From Takashimella koratensis (taxonomy: Eukaryota; Basidiomycota; Tremellomycetes; Trichosporonales; Tetragoniomycetaceae), in assembly GCA_003116875.1 (NCBI GenBank), contig BCKT01000009.1, forward strand, positions 496,001 to 560,000: a DNA stretch of 64,000 nt, given 5' to 3'. Every line of letters begins with the position of its first letter. Within the stretch, counting starts at the first letter, position 1. Below are positions 11,687 through 23,134 of this stretch, piece by piece. The notes beneath the pieces were generated by a model, which saw only the letters and a program-made list of their open reading frames with translations, was not told where the DNA came from and did not search any database. A program made the translations under genes and the position numbers.

Positions 11687-12894
11687 TCACAAGAATCGAC
11701 GACGGTATGGCTCCCCATTAGCAGCCACGGGAGCAGCGACGACTCCCTTGGGCCCCAAGTCACGGTGGGACGAGTATCGTCCGAACACTCCGCATCCTGC
11801 GAAACAGTTCGCAAAAGACAGCGCGAGCTGTGGGTCGTTAGCCAGATGTGAACATTCAGGAATCAGCAACGATTGTTACAGGGTAGCCGGAAAGAGGCCC
11901 CGGCGGGGGAGGAATGGACAGTGGACGTACGGAACCAGCCAGGGCAAGCCAGATAGCGTTACCCAGGTGCCCTGTGAAAGCGCCGGAGGTGTCGTTGTTG
12001 ACGCGGTGACGAGCGACCTGGGTACGATCAGTAGTCAGTCTAGAGGCGAGGAACGACGCCACGAACACCGATACGCGCGCATTGTACGTACCAGAGCTAG
12101 AGCAAGGTCGAGAAAAAAGGCGATCCACGAGATCACTTGCGCAAAGAGGAGGAGTACGAATGTGAGCTGTAAATGTCGACAAGGGTAGGTAAATCTCACA
12201 ATTGTCAGCTCTACTTCCTATCTCCCTGTTGTCTCCAGTTTCCCTTTCTCAAAGCCACTTCCTTGCGAGTGAAAATCCACTCACAATCTCAAATATCCTG
12301 CTTGCAAAGAAGTACGCAGCGAGCGCAAAGAAGAGGGTGAAACCTGCGACCCCACACGCGATGGGGTTGAGGATAAGACTTCCTGCGAGGCCCTTGATCA
12401 CTGCCGAATCAAGGGAAGAGGTAGTTGATTCGCCAAAGAAGGTTGGGTCGATTTTGTACCCTACAGCAGGGGAGGTGCAAACTCGAGAAGTGGTAGAGAG
12501 TGCTCGGGTTCTAGTTGGGGTTAGTTTCTACGTTCTTTTACAATGAGTCGAGAGTCGGGAAAGGAGGTGTCAAGTTCATAGTGAATATCCTAGAGTCAAA
12601 AACTCACACGACAGCTCCGTAGTCATAGCACAAGCCGAAGACGCCGATATGGGCATTAGCGACTATATCAGTCCCCGCGATGACAGCGGATCCAGCTCGG
12701 TCGATATCGAGTAGGTAGATGGACTTGATGATGGGTACGCTGAGGGTTACGAGGAGAAGGAGGACGAAGCCGGAGACTGAGGAAGGAAGGAAGGTTAGTG
12801 GGAAGATGTGGAAGCATAGAGGGGAGGGGGGGAGGGGAGGGGGGATGGACTTACGGGTGAGAAAGAATGCTGGGAATGCTGCTGGGGCCAACAT
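11687..12894 (-). CDS. PalI/Rim9-Sur7 family four-helix membrane protein
   Basis: Six exons: 12894-12855, 12776-12608, 12510-12285, 12166-12092, 12017-11931, 11827-11687; 245 residues. Hydrophobic segments: an N-terminal one (SGFVLLLLVTLSVPIIKSIY), then LNPIACGVAGFTLFFALAAY, LTFVLLLFAQVISWIAFFLD and HLGNAIWLALAGSLALSFAN. The loop after the first helix has IGVFGLCYD, followed by a Cys (VCTSPAVGYKI), the GxWGxC-type loop shared by Sur7 and PalI/Rim9 proteins. Members sit in the plasma membrane, at eisosomes (Sur7) or in the alkaline-pH-sensing Rim pathway (Rim9). The last donor was set to GTACGT because only it restores the frame. Which subfamily it belongs to cannot be settled by eye. Confidence 0.7.
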
Positions 12895-13596
12895 GACGAG
12901 GAAGGGGTGGTGGTGAGTGTGTAGGAGGGATGGTGGGGAGGAGATGAGATGAGAAGAGGAGGGAAGATGAAATCACCCATCATACCTTGTTATATATCAC
13001 CTTGACGCCCACCTGTCACCCACCCTCTCTCTACTCCCACTCGCTCAACGTCCTTTACACCTTGTACATCCTTTGCGCTCGTTCAACCACCGACACGACG
13101 CTCACTTGCTCTCCTCCTCTCCTCCTCTCCTCTGACCCTGCCCCCGCCGCCCCTTCACCCACGCCGCTCTCCTCTCCCCCGCCACACTCCTTTGTCCTCG
13201 CCACAGACGGCGCCACGCCTCGACCCAATCTCGACTCACTTCCTGCCTTCCCCTCCCCCCTTGTCATCACTGCGCCCCACTCGTCTGCATCCTTTCGATC
13301 AAGGACAGCAACCCAGTGAGTGACGCATGAATGATGGGGTTGATGAGTATGGTGGATCTCTGACGTCACGGATCATTCCCACCGACTCGGCCAACTTCGT
13401 AACCATCTACACCCGGTCCACCACGGCAAGGCACGTCCACCATGTTTCATGTCTCGGTCAACAACAGTCACAGTCAACCAGAACCCAATGCAAAGACTAT
13501 CATGCTAATGCGCCAAGCGCCTAAACGGACAATCCTAAGCTACCAAACCAACTCCCTACTCTATGCGGATACACCTGCCCAACCTCCGACCTCCAT
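12895..13596. other. Intergenic, upstream of PalI-like gene
   Basis: A 702-bp gap between two minus-strand genes. The half next to the PalI-like start is purine-rich on the plus strand (12790-12970), so its 5' leader would be pyrimidine-rich. An open frame at 12987-13319 is Ser/Pro low-complexity and looks like chance translation of a C/T-rich tract. No gene supported. Confidence 0.5.
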
Positions 13597-15665
13597 CTAC
13601 TGCTTCGAACCAGCCTCGTATGCGGCGGTGTGGATCGAGACCGCTCGGCCGGAAGGGTCCGAGCTGACCCCCCACTCCTGCTTCGGGATCCAGCGAACTG
13701 CCGTCGACGCCGCAGCCTGGGTCGGGAAGTGAGCCTCGAAGAGCTTTCGGATCCAGTAGGCCTCTTTCGTATCCGGGGTATCGGTCGGCCAGCGGGTCGC
13801 GCGTTCAGCAAACTCGGCGTCAGAGACGGTTCGCGCTGCGTGCTCCTTCATCCCGTCGATCCAAGAGTACCCAACACCGTCGGAGAACTGCTCTTTCTGG
13901 CGCCAGAGAATAGAGTCGGGGAGGTACGCCTTGCCCTCTGGCGCACAGTCGAATGCCTTTCGGAGAATGTACTAGAGTGGGGTCAGCGTCTGTCAAGAAG
14001 TACGGGAATACAAAAAGTGGCAGAGTCTAGCTTCGCCATTACTCACCTTCTCCATCTTGGGTCGGCCGTCAGCGTCAACCTGCTGAGACGCGCCCTTGGA
14101 GAACATCTTCTCAGTGGCGTCAATGTTCATGGACACCTCGAGGAAAGACTTGTCGAGGAAGGGAACACGAGCCTCGAGACCCCAAGCCATGGTTGACTTG
14201 TTGGCTCGAAGGCAGTCGGCAGTGTGCAGGTTCTTGACCCGCTTAACGCATTCCTCGTGGAAGTCCTTGGCGTTCGGCGCCGCGTGGAAGTAGAGGTAGC
14301 CTGGGACGGTGAGCTACTGTCCATACTCTATCAAGTGCATCAAGGCGGCTCGCGCAGAGTCAAGCCTGCTTCGTCCTTACTTACCACCAAAGATCTCGTC
14401 CGAGCCTTCACCGGAGAGGACCATCTTGACACCCATAGCCTTGATTTTCCGGCTGAGGAGGTACATGGGGGTTGAAGCGCGGACAGTGGTGACGTCGTAC
14501 GTCTCGAGGTGGTAGATGACCTCCTCGATAGCATCGAGACCCTCCTGGACGGTAAAGTTGTACTCGTGGTGAACGGTACCGAGGAAGTCGGCAGCCTTGC
14601 GGGCGGCGATGAGGTCGGGCGCGCCCGGAAGACCGATGGCGAACGAGTGGAGTTGGGGCCAAGACGCGAGCGGCGCCTCGTCACCTAGTCAAGTCAGCTC
14701 AAGGCCCACAGACTAAAGACACCGATGCACAAAGTCAAACGCCTGCCCAGATCACTCACCGACCCAGCCACCCTCTGCCGCGGCAAGTTTCCGCTCCTTG
14801 CGCAAACGCTCCTGCTCCTCGGCGAGCTTGTCTGTCTCCCTCGCTGCGATAGAGGCAATCAAGGACGAGTCGAGACCGCCGGACAAGAGCACACCGTATG
14901 GAACCTCTGACATCAACCGCTTCTTCACCGCGGCCTCGAGGGTCTCCCTGATCAGCGTAAAGTCGACCGGGTTGGTCGGGACGGTGCCCTTGTCGGTGTC
15001 CCACCAGGTCGGTTTGAAGTAGCGCTCGAGCTCGCCCTTGTTCGAGTCGTAGAAGTGGCCTGGGGGGAAAGCGACGAGGGTGTCGCAGTCCTCCTGGATG
15101 CACTTGAGCTCCGAGGCAAAGTAAAGTGTCTGTGGGGCAGACGAGTGGTAGCCCATGTACAAGGTGGTGATGCCGATCGGGTCGCGGGCGGCGATCACTC
15201 GCGAAGGGGTAACCGAGGTGTCGAGGAGGACGAAGGAGAACATGCCGTCAAGCATGTTGCAGAGACCAGTGTCGTGCTCTTTGTAAAGGTGCATGATAAC
15301 CTCGCAGTCCGAGTGGGTCTTGAAGGTCGCGGGGTTCTTGAGACCCTTGCGGAGCGCAACGTGGTTGTAGATCTCACCGTTGACAGCGAGGATGATGCTC
15401 TCGTCTTCGTTGACAAGGGGCTGAGCGCCGGTGTCTAGAGCGGGAAGTTAGTGAGAGGGTCTTTTTCAACCACGGGCAAAGCCGGAGAGAACTCACCAAC
15501 ACCGACAATGGCGAGACGCTCGTGGACGAGGATAGTGTCCTTGGCGACATAGCAGCCCGACCAATCGGGACCTCTGTGGCGCTGCTTCTTGGAGCAGGCA
15601 ATGGCCCGCGGGCGGTACTCGGCCAGGTCGCCCTGGCGGTTGTAGCAACAGAAGATGCCACACAT
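13597..15665 (-). CDS. ASN1: Asparagine synthetase (glutamine-hydrolysing)
   Basis: Five exons: 15665-15497, 15434-14760, 14684-14385, 14300-14047, 13971-13597; 590 residues. I start at MCGIFCC, not the Met three codons upstream, because maturation leaves Cys2 as the catalytic nucleophile of the N-terminal glutaminase domain. Glutaminase features are [17 protein letters not shown] and [22 protein letters not shown] follows. The C-terminal synthetase domain carries the ATP-pyrophosphatase loop ([13 protein letters not shown], residue ~240), [16 protein letters not shown] and [13 protein letters not shown]. It makes asparagine from aspartate, glutamine and ATP in the cytosol. The length agrees with fungal Asn1/Asn2. 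Intact. Confidence 0.95.
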
Positions 15666-16582
15666 GTTGGTCAAGGAGGTAGGAAGATAAGAGAGGTGCG
15701 ATGTGGTGCGATGGACGGAGGAAAGGGGTGAAAGCGAGCTCGGTCCGAGCTGAAGGATAGCGGCGGGCGGAGGTGAGGACGAAGGAAGGCGGCAGGCAAG
15801 AGTTGCTGAATGAGTGGGGGGTTGTGTAGATGGAGATAAAGAGGGAGGGTGAAGTGAGTCTGGGGTTCTTTTTTTTTTCTATGGCTGTCTGTTTTTTTTT
15901 CTATAGCGCTTGTGCTTGGCTGGCTGTCAGACGGGCTGATCCCGATTTTTGAGTCGCGAGTCGGGAAATCCCAATTGATACCAAAGACATGCCACTTTCG
16001 GACCGCTTCACCGGGGGAGTTGCAAATGACACGTCATGTTGCACCGGCTCATCACCCGGGCCGTCGGGGAAAGGACGGGCGCAAAGAGAGCGCAAGGAGA
16101 GCGTACCGTGGTTGTCTGAGGTCATCATCGGCATCGGCATTCTTGCTTGCTTCTCACCACCCAGGTCCAGGTCGTCTTCGTGATCGGCAATTCCTGCTGC
16201 ACGCTGGCCCATGTTACGCGCACGTGAGCAATTGGACGGTGCCAAAGGACGCCTGGAGCTCCCATCGTTTACCCGAAGCCAGACTCGCTTTCCCTGAGCA
16301 GTCTACCTTCCCTGACCCTGGCTTGCTTCCTTTCCCCTTCCCTTGCCCTGCCTTTCTGCCCATTTGCCACACTGGCGATTCTGGAACTGATTACATCCTC
16401 ATTCGACGCTATTACAAAATGCATCACGACTCATTACAATTCCATTACAAACCTGCACTAGATCTCTCAATGTTGGAGCGGCGCCAGGGTCCAGGCCGAC
16501 GTTACCATTGACGGCTACCGTCGACTCACTCGACCTCCCTATCACACACTTCATCTTCAACCTCACCCCTTGCTCACTCACC
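15666..16582. promoter_or_regulatory. Divergent intergenic region ASN1 / GID4
   Basis: A 917-bp region between divergent genes, containing the A/T tracts described separately and otherwise no clear element. It is long enough to hold separate promoters. Confidence 0.4.
15869..15900. promoter_or_regulatory. Paired poly(dA:dT) tracts upstream of asparagine synthetase
   Basis: Two T-runs of 10 and 9 bases (15869-15878 and 15892-15900), each followed by CTAT, about 200 bp upstream of the asparagine synthetase start. On that gene's strand they are A-tracts. Such tracts often exclude nucleosomes in fungal promoters; the exact repeat with the flanking CTAT(a/g)G suggests a local duplication. Confidence 0.5.
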
Positions 16583-18595
16583 ATGCCCGCAGAGTCCGCG
16601 TCAACCCCGGCGCAGACGGACCAGGGCCAGTCCCCACCCCCTGCGGCAGGGATCAAGTGTGCCGTCTGCGGCGCCGGCGCCATCCCTGGTCCTAGCTGGG
16701 CACCTCCCGCACCGCCGGTTACAGATACCGATCTTGGCGCCGACCACCAACACCACAGCTACGACCACGACCACGACCACGTCGACTCGACTCAACCTCT
16801 CGGACAACTTACACACCCTACACATCTTCAACCTCAACGCCATCGTGACCCCCTGACAGACACCGCTACCACCCCCTCCAGTCGTGTGACAGCTGGGCCG
16901 GATGTTCACAGCACCCGCGTAGCCGTCGTCGCCGCCGTGGCTACAGGGGCACGGGTGTGCCGAGCGTGCGTTCGTCTGGCTGCCATTGATACGGACCGGA
17001 CACGGGCTATGGAAGAAGAGCGGAAGCAAGAGCGGGATCGCGAAGGAAGGGACATCACCGAGCGGGAGTCTAGAGACAGTATGGGTCTCGGTCTGTTGGG
17101 TATCGGCCGAAACGACTCGCTCGAGTCTTCCCACCCTTCTCACCGCTCCGCCTCCGACGCCGACGACACCATTTACTCTCTTGACCACTCTACGCAACAC
17201 GCGATCCCTATCCCCTCTCAGGCCTCATCCCCTACCGAGTTATCCTCAACTCTTCCCTCGGGCTCGCGTACACACGCCCACGCCCAGTCACTTCCGACAC
17301 AGTCTGCGCTCCCTTGGTCCACCGCGCGCCTGGCCCACCGCGCCCACCTGGCTGCTGGCGTCGCGCGCGACTCGTCCGCCTCCCCAGTGGCGAGCAGCAG
17401 CAGTAGTAGCGGGTCAGCTCGGGTTGCCGCGGATCGCGACGAAGAGGAGCGCGCGCCTAACAGGCTCCTTGATGTGACTCGGGCTCGAATTCCGAGTGTG
17501 GGTAGAGGATGCCTGTTCCCCGGTAGCGTCTTCAAGGGAACCCAGACAAGTGGTCGATCCGCCTACGACGTGGAAGTGAGAATTATCGTGAGTCTTTGCG
17601 TCCATAACATTATCTTTTGGAGAAGGAACTTACCTGCTTCACGCAGGATGTGAGCTTCCCCGATTCGACTCTTTGCGGATACCTGAGCATCTCTCACTTG
17701 ACCGACTCACACCCACACCTCACTACTTTCTTCACGGGTGAGATAATTGGACCCAAATATGGATTTATTACTGGTTCTCGATTCGGAGCGACCGAGCACG
17801 ATGATATGCGACACTGGGGTCGATTTGAGCAGTTTCGACGAGCTTCGACACGGGCGGATTTTGTGAGGCCCGATTTGCTCTTGCGTGACCCGGTACCGGA
17901 TGCGTCAAGGGGTGAAACTTGGGTACGAGAGAGGGATTTTGTTTTTCTTAGGATCAAAGAGAGGTTTTTGGTTCCGGATCACACCGTGCGCGATATCAGC
18001 GGAGCAAGCTTTGCCGGTAAGTCTGACTGCGAATTCAAGATTAGACATGCATGGACAACCCCTTTCCTTGCTCTCCTTGTTGTTCACCGAATTAACCGTC
18101 ACTAGGCTTCTACTACGCCATGGTCGACCTCTCCCCATCGACATCGAGAACCGACGAACCCGGGTCACCAATAACTCCCCACTCGCCCAACATCCCTACC
18201 AGTCCCGTCTTGCCCCGTCGCTCATCGTCGTCCACCGCGACAGCTACGCGAGGGACGTCGTCTTCTCGGCCGGACATTGGCAAGACGCGGCGTGAGAGCG
18301 CGACGAGGTTGCGAGAGCAGCAGCGGACCCGCGAAGCGACCATTCGTGGTGTGAGTGGGCCATTTATTCCGCAGCGCTCTCACCTTTTTCTCCGCATTGC
18401 TATCCAATACTAACGAATCTGATGGTTCGATGGGGGTGAAACAGTACTACTTCCACTCTCTGGTAAGTTTGCCTATCGCAGTGTACGTCGAGAAGTATCG
18501 CTGATGAGCACCCTCCACAGAACCAGGAACCCTTTCAGGAACTCTTTCTCTCGCACGAGCCGTCTCGGTCTTCGAGCTCGTTCGAAATGCGCTAA
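16583..18595 (+). CDS. GID4: GID/CTLH ubiquitin ligase substrate receptor Gid4 (Vid24)
   Basis: Five exons: 16583-17587, 17647-18016, 18106-18350, 18445-18462 (18 nt) and 18521-18595; 570 residues. Translation could also start 25 codons upstream at 16508 in the same frame. The N-terminal ~300 residues are disordered, with a CAVC...CRAC pair and a His/Asp-rich run. The Gid4 beta-barrel begins near residue 315: GCLFPGSVFKGTQTSGRSAY, FPDSTLCGYLSISHLTDSHP, LTTFFTGEIIGPKYGFITGS, HWGRFEQFRR, FVFLRIKERFLVPDHTVRDI and SGASFAGFYYAMVDL, ending YYFHSLNQEPFQELFLSHE. Gid4 binds Pro/N-degrons, notably of gluconeogenic enzymes, for degradation after glucose addition. A Ser/Arg-rich insert splits FYYAMV from the last strand, as in other fungi. 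Confidence 0.88.
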
Positions 18596-19369
18596 GCGAT
18601 CACTCCGGCGTCCTTTCCAGATGGAGGACCGGATGTCTGCCCGTATCTGGGATCACACTCCTGCGTGTCGCTCCCTGGTGACACCGAGTACACCTCAGAG
18701 ATCTTGCGCTTTGACTCCGACCCCCACGTATCACCTCTTCTCTCACCTTCCTACCCGTGTTCCTCCGACCTCTGCCCTATCCTTGACCTTCCTTTGACCT
18801 CGATCTTACCCATGACCCGTGACTCCTTGAACATAGTTGTGCCCCCTCGACCTCTGATCGCGACTTGTGACACCGTGCGACCTACTACTTGATATCTGTG
18901 TGTAATCAACCCCTGGCCCTGCCCCAGATTTAGCGAAAATCTGGGTACTTAGGGGTGCCTTGTATGCCCCGTTCGTCGTCCCTACTATATACTATGGTCA
19001 TTTTTCCCGTTTCTTAACTGTTGACTTGTTTTCTGCACGACTGGGGTGTGTTGATACATTGTCTGTGCGCTTGTGATGCGACTTGTTCCGCATGAGCGAA
19101 AGACTATGGGATGCGAGAGGGAGAGATAGGGAGAGATAGGGAGAGATAGGAAGAGATTGGTTGGTCGCTTGTCGGGAGCTGGTGCCACCACGAGTCATGT
19201 ACGAATTTTGACGCGTCGTGCCTCGTCCGTCCGTCAACTTCCTGTCATCTTCAACTTGACCTCATCCTTCAACTCCATCGACCTCACCTCTCTTCCTCAT
19301 TCCTCTCTTCACCTCCGCCCTTCACTCTTCACCCTCACCCTCACCTCCGCTACTCGCTGCACGTTCACG
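18596..19369. other. Intergenic, GID4 to RFC2
   Basis: A 774-bp region. It contains a tandem run of four imperfect GGGAGAGATA units at about 19121-19155. The last ~120 bp before the RFC2 start are C/T-rich (19240-19365). No gene seen. Confidence 0.5.
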
Positions 19370-21306
19370 ATGACCGCATCTGTTGCCGTTGGGAAAGCGA
19401 CAATAGGCCAGATCGACGCTCGGCTCCAACCCTGGGTCGAGAAGTAGTACGTCCATCATCTCCTTCGTCTCTTCCCCTCCTCCCTGTGTGCTTGCGTCAC
19501 TCTCTCTCCTTTCTCTATACTCTATGAAAGCCCCCTTGTCCCCTTGTTCACTCTCACATTCTCCATCACCCGTCTCTCTGTCACTGCGATTGAACTTGCT
19601 CACCTAACCATCTCCCTCCCCAGCCGACCCAAAACAATCGAAGACGTCTCGTCTCAGGAGAACACTGTCGCTGTCCTCCGTAAAGCCCTCGCGAGCACTA
19701 ACGTGAGTAGTCCTCTGGGCACGGTTCAAACACGGATCAGAGCAGAGTTGAGCATAGCGGAGGAGAGTAAAGGGGATTCGAAGGCTGACTTTGGTGGTAG
19801 CTCCCACATATGCTGTTCTATGGACCTCCGGGAACAGGCAAGACTAGTGAGCTAAAGTTCCCTTGTCTTCCTCTTTTTCATTACCAACCTCCTCTTAGGT
19901 ACCATCCTCGCTCTCGCTCGACAGTTGTTCGGGCCAGACCTCTTCAGGTCTCGCGTACTTGAGCTCAACGCGTCCGATGAACGAGGAATCAGTGTTGTCC
20001 GGGAGAAGATCAAGACTTTTGCTCGAGAAACTCCTCGAAATGTTGGCGTGTCGTCGTGAGTACCACCTGGTTTTCTCCCTCAGGTCCCCACCCTGGCTTC
20101 CATCTACCGTACCACCATGTCGCGAGACCAGCAGGTTGGAAAGAAGTTGGAGGCTGACCAACCTCACCCCAAAGTGACGGGAAAACATACCCTTGCCCAC
20201 CATACAAATTGATCATCCTGGACGAAGCAGACTCGATGACACAAGATGCTCAGTCTGCACTTCGAAGAATCATGGAGACCTACTCACGTATCACCCGGTT
20301 CTGTCTCGTCTGCAACTACGTCACGAGGTGAGTCCTATGCCCTCCTCCTTGATCAAAAGAGGTGTAGGTTGCGAGGGACAGCAGCTGATACCTTTCTCTG
20401 TAATTTAGAATTATTGACCCCCTGGCATCGCGATGTTCCAAGTTCCGATTCCGTCCACTGGCCCAGGGCTCGAGTTTGGCGCGGATCGAGATGATTGCTC
20501 AAGCGGAGAACGTTGATGCTGACGACGGGGTAAGTCGGCCACATTCTCTCCCAGTCATCACGGATCAGCTCCGAGCTGTCCAGCTTGTCTAGTAATCCTC
20601 CTTGCTGTTCTCTCGCTGACGCCGTCTCCCTGTCTTGACATTCTCTAGGTACTCCCCCTCATCCTCGAGCTTGCCGGGGGAGACTTGCGGAAAGCCATCA
20701 CCTATCTCCAAACAGCACAGCGATTACACGGCGCGACTTCTCCACCTACACCCATCACCGCGTTGTCCAGTGAGCTCGTTTCTCGCCTGGTTGACCTACA
20801 AGGGCTTCACTGACTGGTGCCCTACTTTCCCGCCCACCAGTTCACGAGATCTCCGGCGTCGTACCGACCTCAGTGATCGATTCGCTGCTCACGTCGATGG
20901 GGGTGGACCCGGGACACGGGGTGGATATGTCTTTGTCGAGCGGATTCGAGGGAGTGAGGATGGCAGTCAAGGCCGTAGGTCGGGAAGGCTGGTCAGCTGG
21001 GCAAGTTCTTGAGCAGGTGAGTGGAGTTGAATCCAGTCAGGCTTGTGCTTGGACATATGGTCTCGCCTCGGGCTCAGAATACGTTTTCTGTCGTATACCA
21101 AGAGAAAGTTGGATCACGCTGAAACCAAACCTCAACGACAGATTCATGACGCACTTATCCCTTTGCCAACGGTGCCCGCGGTGTCCAAGTCACTCGCAGC
21201 CATCGCTATGGCAGAGTGCGACAAAGGCCTCTGTGAGGGCGGAGACGAAGAACTACAGCTGTTCGAGTGTTGTCTCCGGATCAAAGACGCCATGGCGAGG
21301 GCCTAG
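19370..21306 (+). CDS. RFC2: Replication factor C subunit (yeast Rfc2 / human RFC4 type)
   Basis: Nine exons: 19370-19446, 19624-19702, 19801-19846, 19899-20055, 20175-20327, 20409-20529, 20649-20769, 20841-21016, 21142-21306; 364 residues. RFC boxes in order: [18 protein letters not shown] (box II), [20 protein letters not shown] (Walker A, box III), [40 protein letters not shown] (Walker B, box V), [20 protein letters not shown] (sensor 1 and the SRC arginine finger), and [14 protein letters not shown]. The clamp loader opens PCNA onto primer-template DNA. The sequence order and NLPHMLFYG context resemble yeast Rfc2 more than Rfc3/4, though subunit identity by eye is not absolute. Intact. 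Confidence 0.93.
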
Positions 21307-21633
21307 GGCGCTGACCGAGGTCACGACGCGCGAGTTTAGAGCGCGAGCATAGCGTGCGAGGAGAGATGGGGATTAGCTCGAGGTTGTGTACACACTAGGC
21401 GTGACAGATGAGCATTTGCATATGATTGGTGTACATGATTACTGATTCGCATCAAGTGTATAGGATGGCTTCTCACAAATCTATACAGGACCAAAAGAAC
21501 ATGGCGCCCGCTCGGTGCTTGAACTCAGCTGAACATTGATACACTGACATTGAAAACCGATCCGCGCGGAATTATGATACCAAACCAAAGAGTCATCGCG
21601 TAGGGCTTGTCATCAAATCGAGATTGAGTTTCC
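21307..21633. other. Convergent 3' region
   Basis: A 327-bp AT-richer stretch between RFC2 and the Pro-rich minus-strand gene. No gene seen. Confidence 0.45.
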
Positions 21634-22796
21634 CTATCGAGCTCTGAACGTGCTCCAACAATGATTCTCGTCTACGTCGCGAACCCTAACATCAGCTTTT
21701 TGATCTCCCGTCCTCACACAGCTTGTCTAGGCGGGTCTCTAACTTCGACACAAACGACATGCTCAACGTCCTCTCCCAGAACTCACTTGGCATGTGACAG
21801 ACTCGCGATTAGCGACGCATAACTCGCATCGTCCGGTGAGGTCTTGAACAGCGTGAACAGCGGGGTCGGCGCGGCTGGTGGAGTCGGTGGGACAGGGAGA
21901 GGCGGGATAAGGGTCGCTGTTGCACGTCGGTTCCTGGGTCTGCGGAGGGCTGAGAGCGCGGGGGTATGGGAAGTTGCGAGGTGAGGTAGGGAGGTAGGTA
22001 TGATGGAGGGGAATTGGGAGGTCGAAGAGGTGGGTGAGGGGGAAAGGGAAAGGGGGGACGGGTGCATGGATCGAGGAGTGGGGTTGGGTGGAAATGGGGT
22101 GATTGGAGAGGCGGTATCGGATGTAGACGGGGACTCGGAGGAAGGGGACAAGGTGGCAGGGGAGGATGGGGTTAAAGGAGACGTAAGTACAGGATGCGTT
22201 GGTGCTGGTGATAGAGGGACAGTAAAAAAAGGAGGTGAGATTGCGGGTAAGGGGACCATCGATCTCGACGGGGTTCGGTGTCGGTACGGTTTAGGCGGCG
22301 AGGGCTCGGGAACCGTTGGAAAGGGAGATTGGGTGTTGAGTAAGCCTAGGCGGTTTCTGAATGAAGGAGAGGCGAGGAAGTGAGGTTGGGTAAGAGAAGA
22401 GGAAGGGTTGGGGTTGGGGTTGGGTTGGATCGAGGGTTGAGCTGAGGGGAGGTGAGAGGTTTGACCTAATGGGCAGAGAGGACCGAGAGGGAGAGAAGCG
22501 GGAGGCGCCAAGGGGATGCGGGCGCGAAGGTGGGGAAGAGGTGGAGGAGGTGAGCGGTGAGCCGAGATTGGAGAGGGTGAGAGTGTAGACGGGGAGAAGG
22601 AAGGTGAGAGGGGTGTATAGTGTGTGAGGGGTGTGTGCGGTGTGGGAGGTGGTAGAGGTGTAATTGGAGTCAAGGGGTGAAGGATAGGTCGACGAGGACG
22701 GTGAGACGCGTTCATGTCGGTATAAGGCTGGAGAGTCCCTTCGTCTTGAGCCAATTGAAGGTGTCGAGGTCGAGTTTGTCGCCTAGAGTCAGTCAT
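21634..22796 (-). CDS. Pro/Ser/Thr-rich hypothetical protein
   Basis: The main exon is 22796-21787, starting MTDSRRQTRPRHLQLAQDEG. It ends at a consensus GTGAGT donor overlapping its stop. Splicing to 21685-21634 would extend the C-terminus by VRDVDENHCWSTFRAR; without splicing it stops after SLSHAK. The product is about 337-353 residues, almost wholly Pro/Ser/Thr-rich with runs such as LPLGPLCPLGQT, NPNPNPSSS and SPSPTSSTS. The non-repetitive parts are basic RRPRNRRATATLIPPLP and DDASYASLIASLSHA at the end. Low complexity makes coding status uncertain. Its length, its single long frame and a compositionally normal C-terminus favour a real disordered protein. No family recognised. Confidence 0.4.
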
Positions 22797-23103
22797 GGTG
22801 TACACGGTCAGGTTACTGATAGTCCCCAGATGGGAAAAAAAAAGCGCTTGGAGACGAATCGGAAGTGAACTAGGATACTATAGAGGCTAAAGAGCGAAGG
22901 ATACGCCCCGAGCGTGTAGACGAGTGGAGGAGTGGGTGGTGTTGAACGTGCGAGGGATGGATAAAGGGGGTGGGGTAGGCAAGAGTGGGGGGATGGGGGA
23001 GGGGAGAGAGTGGAAAGTGAGGGAGGGGCGACAAGGAGGGAGACGAGAGAGAGACGGGGCCGAGTCGGAGAGAGATGGCGGACATTGATTTTTCCGACAG
23101 GCA

Positions 23104-23134
<31 letters not shown>

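Noticed and set aside
12987..13319. 110-codon open frame, Ser/Pro-rich, plus strand
   Set aside because: Translation of a C/T-rich tract upstream of the PalI-like gene; no non-repetitive sequence, no intron signals or family resemblance.
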